Below, in pieces: positions 26,709 to 36,500 of a DNA stretch of 54,408 bases. The translations under genes and the position numbers were made by a program. The stretch lies in NCBI GenBank assembly GCA_029936315.1, contig JAPYTD010000022.1, forward strand, positions 5,526 through 59,933. Reading direction: 5' to 3'. This DNA is from Planctomycetota bacterium (lineage in GTDB: Bacteria; Planctomycetota; UBA1135; UBA2386). The notes beneath the pieces were generated by a model that worked only from the letters and a program-made list of their open reading frames with translations, was not told where the DNA came from and ran no database searches. Within the stretch, counting starts at the first letter, position 1, and each line of letters starts with the position of its first letter.

Positions 26709-27527
26709 CTACCGCAGCGCGCTCTCAAGCGCCGTCGAGGCGTCGGTGCGCTCGTCGCGGTACTTGACGATCATCGGTGCCGCGATCTGCAGGCCGCGTT
26801 CTTTGGCGAACTCGCCACTCGCCGGGCGGGTCCCCGGAACCACGACGGCGTTGGCGGGCACTTCGCCGCGGCGCTCGACGCCGTGCACGAGATCGTAGAT
26901 CACGGTTGCGGCAGTCAAGGTTACGCCGGTGGCGAGCACGGCGCGTTCGCGCACGACAAAGCCCTCGAAAACGCCGCAGAGTGCGGCGACGAACACGTCG
27001 TCCTCGATGATAACCGGGCTGGCGTTGATCGGCTCGAGCACGCCACCGATCTGCGCGCCGGCGCTCAGGTGCACGTTCTTGCCGACTTGCGCACACGAAC
27101 CGACGAGCGCGTGGCTGTCGATCATCGTGCCCGAATCGACGTAGGCGCCGACGTTGACATAGGCCGGCGGCATGATCACGACGCCCGAGGAGACATACGC
27201 GCCGCGCCGAACGGACGTGCCGCCCGGCACCACCCGCACGAGGTCGGTCGGTTCGAATGAACGTGCCGGGTAGGACTCCTTGTCGAAGAATGGCGGTTGA
27301 CCGATGGGGCCCTGGCGCACGACATCGGCGTTCTTGAAGCCGGTCAGGATCGCGCGCTTGACCCACATCACTGCGTGCCAGTTGCCATCCCGTCCGCGCT
27401 CGGCTGCGCGGATGCGGCCAGACTCAAGGCCGCGCAATAGTTGTTCGTGGCTCTGTTGCCAGTCATCCTGGCTCGCCGGCGTGTCTTCACTGCGTTCGTA
27501 GAACGCCTGCAATTGTTCTTCAGACAT
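26709..27527 (-). CDS. dapD: tetrahydrodipicolinate N-succinyltransferase
   Basis: A 272-residue enzyme that transfers succinyl from succinyl-CoA to tetrahydrodipicolinate in lysine/DAP synthesis. The N-terminal helical part includes GNWHAVMWVKRAILTGFK; the left-handed beta-helix of hexapeptide repeats includes VPGGTSVRRGAYVSSGVVIM, PPAYVNVGAYVDSGTMIDSH, VGSCAQVGKNVHLSAGAQIG and GVLEPINASPVIIEDD, all hallmarks of DapD. Last gene of the minus-strand DAP operon; its start overlaps the dapA stop by eight bases. With DapE in the same operon this defines the succinylase branch. Confidence 0.95.
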   Translation of the reverse strand: MSEEQLQAFYERSEDTPASQDDWQQSHEQLLRGLESGRIRAAERGRDGNWHAVMWVKRAILTGFKNADVVRQGPIGQPPFFDKESYPARSFEPTDLVRVVPGGTSVRRGAYVSSGVVIMPPAYVNVGAYVDSGTMIDSHALVGSCAQVGKNVHLSAGAQIGGVLEPINASPVIIEDDVFVAALCGVFEGFVVRERAVLATGVTLTAATVIYDLVHGVERRGEVPANAVVVPGTRPASGEFAKERGLQIAAPMIVKYRDERTDASTALESALR

Positions 27528-28428
27528 GGATCGTGATGCTTCGGGTTTGTTGCAAGGCCATCTTCAGGATGGCTCGCGTCTCGTCAGTCGCGGGCAACAA
27601 AGGCAGTCGAGGGGCGGAGTAGGTCATGCCGGCAAGGGCAAGTGCCGCCTTGATCGGGATTGGGTTCGGTTCGAGGTTGAGCGCGTTTAGCAGCGGCAAC
27701 AGCGTTGCGAACTTTGCTTGTGCCGACGCGAGGTCGTCGTTGCGCGCGGCAATCAGCAATTCGCGCATGGCCTTGGGCACGACGTTGCCGGCAACGGACA
27801 CGAGGCCGTGACCGCCAACGGCGATCGTCGGCAACACTAACGCGTCATCACCGGCGAGCAGCGTGCGGCCCTCGGGGATCTCGGCGGCAATGCGCAAGAT
27901 CTGGTTCAGATCACCCGACGATTCTTTGAGCGCGACGACCGTGGGCACCTGCCACAGTTTCGTCATCGTCTCCGGGGTGAGGTTGACGCCAGTTCGCGAC
28001 GGTACGTTGTAGGCGATCAATGGCAACTCGGGCACCGCATCAGCGATCGCGGCGAAGTGTGCGACGATGCCGGCCTGGGTTGGTTTGGTGTACGGCGGCA
28101 CTGTGATCAACGCGCCATCGGCGCCACTATCCGCGGCTACGCGGGTCCACGTGCAGGTCGACTTGGTCGCTGATGTGCCCGTTCCGACGATCAGCTTGGC
28201 ATCGCCTCGATGCTCGGAAACGATCGCGACGACGCGTTGCCGTTCGCTCTCGTCGAGCATCGCTGCTTCGCCGGTGGAGCCGAGTGCTACCAAGAAGTCG
28301 ACGCCGCCGTGCACGACGTGTTGCACCAAACGAACGAGCCCTTCTTCGTCGATCTGGCCTTCGGGCAGAAACGGCGTCGCCAAGGCCACGCCAAATCCAC
28401 TGCCAAACAAGTTGCTCAAGTCGTTCAT
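27520..28428 (-). CDS. dapA: 4-hydroxy-tetrahydrodipicolinate synthase
   Basis: A 302-residue TIM-barrel aldolase condensing pyruvate with aspartate semialdehyde. Visible: GVALATPFLPEGQIDEEGL, VALGSTGEAAML, the Tyr of YNVPSRTGVNL, the Schiff-base Lys in VVALKESSGD, and GHGLVSVAGNVVPKAM. The start overlaps the dapB stop as ATGA. Normal length. Confidence 0.96.
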   Translation of the reverse strand: MNDLSNLFGSGFGVALATPFLPEGQIDEEGLVRLVQHVVHGGVDFLVALGSTGEAAMLDESERQRVVAIVSEHRGDAKLIVGTGTSATKSTCTWTRVAADSGADGALITVPPYTKPTQAGIVAHFAAIADAVPELPLIAYNVPSRTGVNLTPETMTKLWQVPTVVALKESSGDLNQILRIAAEIPEGRTLLAGDDALVLPTIAVGGHGLVSVAGNVVPKAMRELLIAARNDDLASAQAKFATLLPLLNALNLEPNPIPIKAALALAGMTYSAPRLPLLPATDETRAILKMALQQTRSITIHV

Positions 28429-29183
28429 GGTTGGTCTCCCATCAATCCTTCGAACAGTGGATCGAGAACCGAAGCCGACACGTTGTCCATTGTGAAGACG
28501 CCGGTCTTACCTTGGATCCAGTTTGCCGCCGTCAGCGCACCATCTGCGAACGCCAGCGGGCTGCGCGCCGTGTGGCGCAGTTCGAGCACTTCGGCCGGCG
28601 CATCGATGCCAACGCGGTGCTCGCTGTAAGTGTGGCCGGAGCGGATCACGGCGACGCTCAGTTCGTTCTGACCGACCGGACCGCCAATACGCCATGACTC
28701 CTTGCGCGGGCAGCCTTCGAGTATCGTTGCTGCCAGCAGCTTGGCCGTGCCCGACGGAGCGTCGTGCTTCTTGGCCTGGTGGTGCTCGACGATGTAGGGG
28801 TCGAGCAGTTCGTCGCGCGCCGCAAAACGTGCCATGACGAGACTCAGGCGACGCAGCATGGCTACGCCGAGTGAGAAGTTGGGTGCCGTGACGACACCGA
28901 TGTTGCTACCGACCCGCTCTTCGAGATCGGGCACGTGCCAGCCAGTGCTCCCGATGATCAGTGGCACCTTGTTGGTTAGCGCCCAATCGAGGCGTGCGGG
29001 CACCTGCGAGCCACTGGACGCCTCGATGATGGCGTCGACGTTCGCGTTGGGCGGAGTATCACGGGTGACCTGCCACGCCAGGCGGTCACCTAGGTGTTCG
29101 GCAATGGCCTGGCCGAGCCGGCCAGCTCCGAAGAGACCAATTCGAATGTCAGTTCGAATTGCGTTGGCACCAGGTGCGGTCAT
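28425..29183 (-). CDS. dapB: 4-hydroxy-tetrahydrodipicolinate reductase
   Basis: A 252-residue NAD(P)H-dependent reductase. The nucleotide-binding turn is IGLFGAGRLGQAIAEHL. The substrate and catalytic signature EHHQAKKHDAPSGTAKLLA is intact, as is GSTGW (the conserved GTTG-type loop) and TAPNFSLGVAML. It is slightly shorter than most DapB proteins (about 270). The start ATG overlaps the lysC stop (TGATG). Confidence 0.95.
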   Translation of the reverse strand: MTAPGANAIRTDIRIGLFGAGRLGQAIAEHLGDRLAWQVTRDTPPNANVDAIIEASSGSQVPARLDWALTNKVPLIIGSTGWHVPDLEERVGSNIGVVTAPNFSLGVAMLRRLSLVMARFAARDELLDPYIVEHHQAKKHDAPSGTAKLLAATILEGCPRKESWRIGGPVGQNELSVAVIRSGHTYSEHRVGIDAPAEVLELRHTARSPLAFADGALTAANWIQGKTGVFTMDNVSASVLDPLFEGLMGDQP

Positions 29184-30589
29184 CAGTTGATCTCCTCGAG
29201 GGTGGTGTGCGCGGCAGGAGTTTCGCGTGTCGTGCCAAAGAACTCCTCGTGCAGTCGCTGCAAGGCTGCGTCTTGTTCGATGCTGCGCACGACAAAGGAC
29301 AGGTTGCGGCTGTTGCCGCCGAAGCTGACCATGCGAGGCTTGATGGGGTGGAGGGCGCGGCAGGCGCGTTCGAGAACGCGTTCGGTGTGTTGCAGCCCGT
29401 CGCCGATCGCCGCGACGATCGCGCAGTCCGTCGTGATTTCAACGTGAGCGTGGCCGTCGAGCGCGGTGACCAAGCGTTCGATCGGAGCATCGGCTTCGAC
29501 GGTGCACGCAACCGAAACTTCGGCAGTCGTGACCAGGTCGATGGGGATGCCTAGTTCGCCGAACACTTCGAACAGTCGCGCCAGGTAGCCACTTGCATCG
29601 AGCATGCGGCGACTGGTCATCGTCAGCACGGTGATTGGGCCGCGTGATGCCAGCGCCGTGATGCCGCCGGCTGCGTCAGGCCCATGCTTGTCGATGCGCG
29701 TGGAGCCACCTGCGGGCTGCATCGTGTGGCGCACGGTGATCGGGATGCCCTTGTCGACAACTGGTCGAATCGTTGCCGGATGCAGAACGCGCGCTCCGAA
29801 CGCGGCCAGCTCGGCCGCTTCCTCGGGCGTCAGGTGGGCGATCGGTTGCGCGTTGGACACGGTGCGCGGATCGCAGGTGAGGATGCCTTCGACGTCGGTC
29901 CAGATCTGAAGTTCGTCACCGCCCAAGGCCGCGCACAACAGTGCCGCCGACCAATCGCTGCCGCCGCGGCCGAGTGTCGTGGTCGATCCGTCCGGCGCAC
30001 TGCCGATGTAGCCTTGCGTGACGACAATCACACCGTGGGCGAGATGCGGGCCGATATTCTGGTGGGTGCGTTGCAGGATCGGGCCCTTCTTGGGCTTGGC
30101 CTTGCCGTAGGAATTGTCGGTGAGGATCACGTCGCGTGCGTCGACGGCCATGACCTGCTTGCCCAGCTCCCGCAGGTGCTCGGTCAGCAGTAGAGTGGCA
30201 ATGCGTTCTCCGTGGGCGAGGAGCGCGTCCGCTACTTGCGCAGAACGGGCGGGATCCGCGGTTTGGTCGGCGTCGCGAACGAACGCGCGAACGAACAGAC
30301 TTGCATCACTATGCAGTTGCTTCAGGCCAGTTGTGGCCGCGCCCGCGTCTTGCAGCAATTCTGCTGCGGCTGCATTCGCCGCGGCAAAGATCGTGTCCAG
30401 CTTGGTGGTGGCTGGTTCCGCCTCGCCGCGTCCTGCCATCTCGGCCACGTCGACGAGTTGGTTGGTCGTGTCACCCATTGCGGACAACACAACGCACGGC
30501 GCCGGATCGCACTGTGCGACCAGGAGGGCAACCTTCTGGATGCGGGCGGCACTCGCGAGCGACGAGCCGCCGAACTTCATGACGATCAT
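29183..30589 (-). CDS. lysC: aspartate kinase
   Basis: A 468-residue monofunctional aspartokinase, the committed step from aspartate to lysine, threonine and methionine. It begins MIVMKFGGSSLASAARIQKV; GRGGSDWSAALLCAALGGDE is the kinase glycine/serine loop, then QIWTDVEGILTCDPR. Two C-terminal ACT domains (about 315-465; ITVLTMTSRRMLDASGYLAR, MVSFGGNSRNLSFVVRS) allow lysine feedback. There is no homoserine dehydrogenase fusion. Being under the lysine riboswitch with dap genes argues that this isozyme serves lysine synthesis. Confidence 0.95.
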   Translation of the reverse strand: MIVMKFGGSSLASAARIQKVALLVAQCDPAPCVVLSAMGDTTNQLVDVAEMAGRGEAEPATTKLDTIFAAANAAAAELLQDAGAATTGLKQLHSDASLFVRAFVRDADQTADPARSAQVADALLAHGERIATLLLTEHLRELGKQVMAVDARDVILTDNSYGKAKPKKGPILQRTHQNIGPHLAHGVIVVTQGYIGSAPDGSTTTLGRGGSDWSAALLCAALGGDELQIWTDVEGILTCDPRTVSNAQPIAHLTPEEAAELAAFGARVLHPATIRPVVDKGIPITVRHTMQPAGGSTRIDKHGPDAAGGITALASRGPITVLTMTSRRMLDASGYLARLFEVFGELGIPIDLVTTAEVSVACTVEADAPIERLVTALDGHAHVEITTDCAIVAAIGDGLQHTERVLERACRALHPIKPRMVSFGGNSRNLSFVVRSIEQDAALQRLHEEFFGTTRETPAAHTTLEEIN

Positions 30590-31650
30590 CCGGGGCTTCC
30601 TTCGAGCAGAGTCGTTGCCAGTGCCGTCAACATTCCGAAGCCTTGCTCCATGTCTGCGCCGGTGATGTGTTCATCGAGCGTGTGCGCGACCTTGATCGTG
30701 CCCGGACCACACAGCGCGACCTTCTTGCCGCCGATGAGTTGTCGCAGGCGTGGCGCGTCGCTGCCGAACGGCACGACCGCGTGTTCGAAGCCCGGAATGC
30801 GATCAAAGACTTCCGGTGGTGTGAACGAGATGAGATCGAGGCGTCCTTCTTCGGGTGCGAGTTGGCGTGCCCGCTCTTCGAAGGTCGAGTTGGGTAGCGA
30901 CCGCACGAACAGGCGCGCTTCGGCACTTGCCGGAATCACGTTGGGTGCCGTGCCGCCTTCGAGCTTGCCGAGGTTCCAGATCTCTGAGCCGAGGTCCGGG
31001 TCGACGTCGCTGTGCAATTCGCGCAGCCTCTGCACCCATTCAAGCATCGGCCAGATTGCCGAATGGCCGAGCTCTGGCAGGCCAGAGTGCGCGGCGACTC
31101 CCTTGGTCGACAGTTGCAGTTGCAGCGAACCTCGCTGGCCAGTCGCGAGTTTGTTCTCGGTGGGTTCACCGTTGATCACCGCGATGCACTTCGCGAGTTG
31201 TGGTGCCAGGTCGTCGGCAGCCGCGGCGCCGATACTATCCGTCTCTTCGCCGACGACGCCGAGCCACCCAAGGTCCGTGTGGCCGCGCGAGAGCAGTTCT
31301 TGGATCGTCGCGAGTTGCGTGACGATCTGGCCTTTGGCGTCACAAGTGCCACGACCCGACAACAAGTCGCCGGCACGGCGCGGCGGCAGAAACGGTGGCA
31401 CTGTGTCGAGGTGTGTCGAGAACAACAGCTTTGGCTCGCCCCAGGTCGCGAGCACGTTGTGCCGCTTGGGTGTGACTTGTTGCAGTTCGACTTTGGCGTC
31501 GAGTTCGGTCAGCAGGCTGCGCAGCAGCGGCAAGCCGTGGTCTTCGCGGCCGGTGGTGGTGTCGGCGCGACAAAGTGCTTCGGTGCGATCGAGAAGCCAG
31601 GCCCTGCGAGAAGAACTGCTGGGAGCGTTGGACGGTTGCGGTGCGGTCAT
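30586..31650 (-). CDS. dapE: succinyl-diaminopimelate desuccinylase (M20 family)
   Basis: A 354-residue M20 metallopeptidase-family deacylase. Metal ligands are visible: FSTHLDTVPPF (His, Asp), GRGTCDAKGQIV (bridging Asp) and GVVGEETDSIGA (catalytic Glu pair). M20 enzymes include DapE, ArgE and dipeptidases; the assignment to DapE rests on its position at the head of the lysC-dapB-dapA-dapD operon. I start it at ATG 31650 (MTAPQPSNAPSSSSRRAWLL). The frame stays open upstream to 31866, but that stretch is the riboswitch and is not coding. The stop overlaps the lysC ATG. Confidence 0.85.
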   Translation of the reverse strand: MTAPQPSNAPSSSSRRAWLLDRTEALCRADTTTGREDHGLPLLRSLLTELDAKVELQQVTPKRHNVLATWGEPKLLFSTHLDTVPPFLPPRRAGDLLSGRGTCDAKGQIVTQLATIQELLSRGHTDLGWLGVVGEETDSIGAAAADDLAPQLAKCIAVINGEPTENKLATGQRGSLQLQLSTKGVAAHSGLPELGHSAIWPMLEWVQRLRELHSDVDPDLGSEIWNLGKLEGGTAPNVIPASAEARLFVRSLPNSTFEERARQLAPEEGRLDLISFTPPEVFDRIPGFEHAVVPFGSDAPRLRQLIGGKKVALCGPGTIKVAHTLDEHITGADMEQGFGMLTALATTLLEGSPG

Positions 31651-31654
31651 CGTG

Positions 31655-31695
31655 TTGGTGTCGGGCGTGCTGATGTCAGCGCCTTCGGACACCAA
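31655..31695 (-). promoter_or_regulatory. start-codon hairpin, probable riboswitch expression platform
   Basis: In the transcript TTGGTGTC pairs with GACACCAA (8 bp), enclosing further GGC/GCC and GCTG/CAGC pairs around an ACAT loop. The hairpin ends four bases before the dapE ATG. No T-run follows, so control of translation start (ribosome access) is more likely than termination. It lies about 55 nt after the riboswitch core. Confidence 0.65.
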
Positions 31696-31748
31696 GGACC
31701 GATGTACGTCGCACATCAGCCTCTGGCTCTTCACATCACTCACAAGTG

Positions 31749-31902
31749 ACGCGACAGCCACGAGGATATTCATCCTCGCAGCCAACAGCGACATGTTCGG
31801 TATGGCGCAGCTTCGGCGACCGTCGCCTTTTGCCAGTGCTCGTCGCGGGCTCCGAAGCCCTGACACTGGTTACTGATCGCGGCCGCTCCTCCAGCGGTGC
31901 GT
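31749..31902 (-). promoter_or_regulatory. lysine riboswitch (L-box) of the DAP operon
   Basis: Reading the minus strand 5' to 3' from 31902: P1 strand ACGCACCGCT; core GGAGGAGCG; AGTA (31874-31871); P2 arm CCAGTG/CACTGG (31869-31864 with 31838-31833) capped by a GGGCT-TCGG-AGCCC hairpin; the signature AAAGGCGACGG-TCGCCGAAGC (CCGAAGC at 31816-31810); P3 loop; P4 hairpin CGAGGAT-GAAT-ATCCTCG (31778-31761); and GGCTGTCGCGT closing P1. The P2 loop TTCGG (31856-31852) is complementary to the P3 loop CCGAA (31800-31796), the known L-box kissing interaction. This matches the Bacillus subtilis lysC leader feature by feature. It would lower expression of dapE-lysC-dapB-dapA-dapD when lysine is plentiful. 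Confidence 0.93.
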
Positions 31903-31988
31903 GCAGGATGCTGGGGGAGATCCCCTACGTCAATGGGGACCCTGGTTTGTTGCTAACAACCAATCAGTTTGCGCAGTCCAATGGCGTC

Positions 31989-32260
31989 ATGATGCGTTGG
32001 CTCGCCATTCCGATTTTCGCAGCTGCTGCCATTGGCCAGGGACCCGGCAGTCTTGCCGGCCGCGAGGTCGCGTCGTTCTCCGGTGGCTCGAAGCATGTGG
32101 CAGTTGCACCGGATGGCTCGGCGGTCGCCACCGTCGACCACAAACGCATGGTGGCCGTGATTCTGGATCCGGCAAAGGGCACCGTGAAGGAGTCTCCCCA
32201 CCAAGGTTCGGTCAGTTCGATTGCGCTGCTTGCGAATGGGCCGCTACTTCACGCATCCCT
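31989..32260 (+). pseudogene. 5' stub of an exported WD40-like propeller gene
   Basis: ATG-ATG at 31989 starts a signal peptide (MMRWLAIPIFAAAAIGQ) and then WD40-like blades: GSKHVAVAPDGSAVATVDHK, VAVILDPAKGTV and GSVSSIALLANGPLL. Propeller-like sequence ends near 32245, where the plus strand enters the 3' end of the convergent DegT gene (stop at 32249); the open frame then runs to 32393 as the shadow of that gene. A complete propeller would be several times longer, so the gene is truncated. Its promoter would be shared with the divergent lysine riboswitch leader. Confidence 0.6.
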
Positions 32261-33370
32261 AACGAAGCGTGAGAGCGTGCCGACGACGTCGATCTGCTCC
32301 GCTTCGGTGAGCCCTTGGAAAATCGGCAGTGCCAGCGAACGCAGACTCGCTTCTTCCGCAACGGGGAAGTCCTTGCCGTCACACCCGAGGTAGGCAAAGC
32401 ACGGCTGTCGATGGAACGGCACCGGGTAGTAGACTGCGCAGCCAATGCCTTGCTGGCGCAGGTGGGCAATCGCATTGTCGCGCTCGTCCTTCGGGACATG
32501 CAGCACGAACTGGTGGTAGGCGTGACGATCCATATCGACGGGTAGCTCGGCCCACTCGAGCAGGTTGGCTTTGGCGAACAGTTCCCGATACTTCGCGGCG
32601 TTCTGCCGGCGGGTCTCGGTGACGGCTTCCATCGAATGCAGCTTCACCCGCAAGGCCGCGGCTTGCAGCGCATCCATGCGGAAGTTGCCGCCGATCATGT
32701 GGTGCAGGTACTGCTCCGCCATGCCGTGGTTGCGCATCAACCGGCACTTTTCGAAGAAGTCGGAGTCGTTGGTGGTCAAGAAGCCACCGTCGCCGATGCC
32801 GCCGAAGTTCTTGGTCGGGAAGGTCGACCAGCCAGCGCACAAGCCGTAGCCGCCGAGCATGCGACCCTGATACTTCGTGCCAATCGCCTGCGCCGCGTCT
32901 TCGATCAGAGGCACCGAGTGCGCGTTGCAGATCTTGAGGACCTCGTCGACGTCGAACGCCGAGCCAAACAGGTGCACGCCGATGACGGCCTTCGGTCGCT
33001 TGCACTTCTTCAGTGCCTCGTCGAGCCGCTGTGGGTCGATGTTCTTGAAGGTTGGCTCCGAGTCAACGAACACGGGCGTGGCGCCGAGTCGCGCGACCAC
33101 GCCTGCGGTCGCAAAGAACGAGTAGTTCGGCAGCACGACTTCGTCGCCATGCGTGATGCCCAATGCCATCAGAGGCAAGAGCAAGGCATCGGTGCCGGAC
33201 GACAGACTTAGCGCGTGCTTGCAGCCTAGGTATTGCGTCAGTTCGGATTCGAAGTTCTCGACCTCTGGTCCCAGGATGTAGCCGCCACTGCGGACGACAC
33301 GCACGACGGCGGCTTCGATTTCGGCGAGTTGCGCTTGGTTGCGCGTGAGATCAATCAGTGGGACGGGCAT
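32249..33370 (-). CDS. DegT/DnrJ/EryC1-family aminotransferase
   Basis: A 373-residue PLP aminotransferase of the sugar-aminotransferase family. It shows IDLTRNQAQLAEIEAAV, GPEVENFESELTQYLG, SLSSGTDALLLPLMALG, VIGVHLFGSAFDVDEV, IEDAAQAIGTKYQG, the PLP-binding Lys in STFPTKNFGGIGDGGFL and NFRMDALQAAALRVKL. Such enzymes transfer an amino group, usually from glutamate, to a keto-sugar nucleotide for lipopolysaccharide or glycan synthesis. The exact sugar is unknown. It lies next to a GlmS-like gene on the same strand, 173 bp apart, consistent with amino-sugar metabolism. Confidence 0.9.
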   Translation of the reverse strand: MPVPLIDLTRNQAQLAEIEAAVVRVVRSGGYILGPEVENFESELTQYLGCKHALSLSSGTDALLLPLMALGITHGDEVVLPNYSFFATAGVVARLGATPVFVDSEPTFKNIDPQRLDEALKKCKRPKAVIGVHLFGSAFDVDEVLKICNAHSVPLIEDAAQAIGTKYQGRMLGGYGLCAGWSTFPTKNFGGIGDGGFLTTNDSDFFEKCRLMRNHGMAEQYLHHMIGGNFRMDALQAAALRVKLHSMEAVTETRRQNAAKYRELFAKANLLEWAELPVDMDRHAYHQFVLHVPKDERDNAIAHLRQQGIGCAVYYPVPFHRQPCFAYLGCDGKDFPVAEEASLRSLALPIFQGLTEAEQIDVVGTLSRFVRDA

Positions 33371-33543
33371 GAGGCGAATCAGATGGGCCTGTCACGCTAC
33401 CCGGTTCCAACATCGAGGCGCTTCAAGGAACACGCTTCAAACAGCTTTGGACCCCGTACTGCAAGACCCATTCGTGCGCTCGCTGCGCCCGCGGAGCGGG
33501 TTTGCGGGTGGTTTGGGAGCCTGGGGCCGTTCTCGTGGTAGCG

Positions 33544-36500
33544 CTAATTGGCGTGCAGCGTGCCCGGACGCCACCGGTCGGCCAGCGAATCGATCGGGTC
33601 GCAGAGCAAGTCAACGACCCGCATCGTGGCCATCAGGTCTTCATCGAAGGTCGGCTCGGTTTCGGTTACGGCGTCGGCAAGCGATTGGTAGCGGTTGCGA
33701 TAGCCGCCGAGCACCGAGCGCAGGGCCTGGGCGTCGAGGTGATCTTGGAAGCGAACGTGCAACAAGGTCAGGCCGACCGTCTGGTTGTTGTGCACTTCGG
33801 GAATGATGACGACGGTGCGGTCGTCATTGCGCCCCTTGGCGACCGTCAGCAAACGCTCGGTCGCGACCAGGTGCTTGGTGCCCCGCAGGACCGAGTTCTC
33901 CTCGGTGCGCGAACGCAGGTCCTTGGCAATGCCGCGGCGGTCGATGACCTGAGCAGTGTCGTTGCCCTCTTCGGTCGGATCCATCTCGATGCGGTAGCGC
34001 GTGCTGCCGAGCACTTCGACCACGGCGGGATCGAGGCTGGCGAGGGCACGCAGGTCGCGGTAACCGACGTGATCGCGGACCGCGCCAGCTGCGAGTGCTT
34101 CGCGCACGAACGGTGCGGTCAGCAGTGCTTCGTCGGTTCGCGAAATGCCGACCGTGACCGTCTTGGCCTGGTGCTTGATCGCATCAACCGGCCGCGTCAG
34201 TTCGTCGATCGCCTTGGTTAGTTCTTCGGTCAACCGGTCGACGACCACGCCGGGTGTGCCGGGTTCGCTAAACTCCACGGCGAACACATCGAGCGGGGCA
34301 AGCTTCAGCGCGTAGTTGCACAAGGACGTCAATCGTGAGGCAGTGCGCGCTTCGAGGGTGCCGTCGTAGCGGCCGAGCAGTAGGTCCTTGCGGAACGCGA
34401 TCCAGTGCGGTTGTAGGCGCGGTGCCAGTGTTTCGAGCACGCGGGTTGGCGTATCATCCTTAAACGTCTCCTCAACAGCACCACGCATCAGGCGAAGTGG
34501 TCGAGCGAGCTCATCGATGGCCAGTGCCGCGCGGTAGCCAAACAGGTGGCCGCCCATCGTTGACAAGATGTAGGCCAATGCTGGATGGCATGCAGGCACT
34601 TCGATGATGCCGTCGGCGGCGTCAAAGCGCGTTTCGCCGGCTGTTGCAATCACGATGGGCGAAGCCTTGTGGGCCTTGTAGATCGCGATTTCCTTGCCGA
34701 CGTCGTCGGCGGTCGAGCCGGTTAAGCCAGCCGCGCAGCACAAGATCATCGGTTCGCATGACAAGTCTATGTGCTTCTTGTCCTCGGTCGCATCGCACGC
34801 GATCGACTTGTAGCAGAGCTCGGACAGCTTGATCCGGACCTCGGCGGCGGCGACCCGGTTTTTGCCGTTGCCGACGAGCGCCCAGTAGCGGCGTTGCGGC
34901 GCAAGCGAGCGTGCGATTGCGGTGATGTTGGCGTCTTGCTGCAGAACGGTGCGCATCGCATTTGGCAGGTCGACGAGCGCCGTCAGCAGTTCGTGTTCGT
35001 GCTGGTCGTTGCTACAACCGGAGGCGCGTGCGATAGCCATCGCGAGCAGTTGGCCGGCGGCGCATTGCGCGTAGAACGCCTTGGTGCTCGCGACACTCAT
35101 CTCGACGTCCCGGCCATCACTAGTGTAGATGACGCCGTTGGCCTTGTCGGTGAGGTCACTGCCGCGACGATTGACGATCGCCACGACTGTGCAGCCGCGG
35201 CCGCGAACGAGGTCTACCGTGCGGTTGGTGTCTGTGGTGGTGCCGGATTGCGAAATGGCGACGATCAGCGTGTCGCTCATGTCGTCGCCGAGGCCAAAGC
35301 CCGACAACTCCGTCGCTGGCGTTGCCTGCACGGCGATCTTCGAACCGGCGACGGCGTCGGCGATGGCGCCTGCGATTGCCTGGCCAGCAACGGCTGCAGT
35401 GCCTTGGCCGATGACGAGAATGCGTCGGGTCTTGCCCTGTTGCAGCGACTCGACGGCCTGCTTGGGCAGCGAGCTCTCGGGCAGCGCGACCTCAAGCCGA
35501 GGGCTGCCCTGCGAGTCGGTCTTTTGCACAATGCGCCCACGTAGCGTCTTCTGCAGCGAGTTCGGCGATTCGCCGATCTCTTTCAGCAAGTAGTGCGGGT
35601 AGTCACCGCGATCGATGTCCCTGGTCGTGATTGACGCTGTGGTGAGATCATCCTCGGTAACCGGCAGTTCGGTTGCGTCGTAGGCGATACGCGTGATCCC
35701 GGCCACTTCGCCGGCACCGTCACGATCGAGCACCACGACTTGACCGCGCGATGCAGCGGGGTTGTTGGGGTTGCCGGGGGTCTCGCCATCCATGCGCAGG
35801 TAGCGATCGCAATCCTCGATGACGCCGTACGGCTCGCTGGCAATGACGTAGGTGTCGCGTGCGAGTCCGATGTAGAGCGCCTGGCCCGAGCCACGCAATG
35901 CGAGTGCGAGCTTGCTGGGTTCTTTCGTCGAAGCCGCGCCGATGGCAACCGAGCCTTCGAAGGAACTAACCGTGCGGCGGAACCCGCTGATCAGGTCGTG
36001 ACCGTTCGCCATCTGCTTGGAGACGAGCGCCGGGATAACCTTGGCGTCGGTGGTGATCGCATCGTGCAACTCAAGATCGTGCTGTTGCACGAGATCGTGG
36101 TAGTTGTCGACGTCACCATTGAGCGCGCCAATGACATAGGGGCCACTTTCACCGGAGGTCTCTTCGCTGTTGAGCGGGTGTGCATTGGGTTGGCTGATGA
36201 TGCCGACACTCGCCCAGCGCGTGTGGCCGAGCACCAGGCTCTGCACGTCCGGTTGCCGGAACGCAGCTTGCAGCAGTTCGTCGTTGATGATGGTCTGACG
36301 CAGCGCGCGCACGTTGTCACCCAGCTCGCCGATTTCGGCGGCGTGCTTGTAGACGAAATTGAGGTTGTCGTTGGCGAGGCGAACTGAAGCGTTGCCAAAC
36401 AACGTGTCCCCGGTGTGGTCGCCAGCGCGGCCGGCCAGGAGCTTGCTGAGCGGGTCGGTCGCGATGTCGGAGACGATCACCGAGATGCCGGCGGAGTCAC

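Noticed and set aside
31651..31866. Longer N-terminus of DapE from an ATG at 31866
   Set aside because: The added residues are encoded by the riboswitch P2-P4 region and show no family resemblance; RNA structure explains this stretch.
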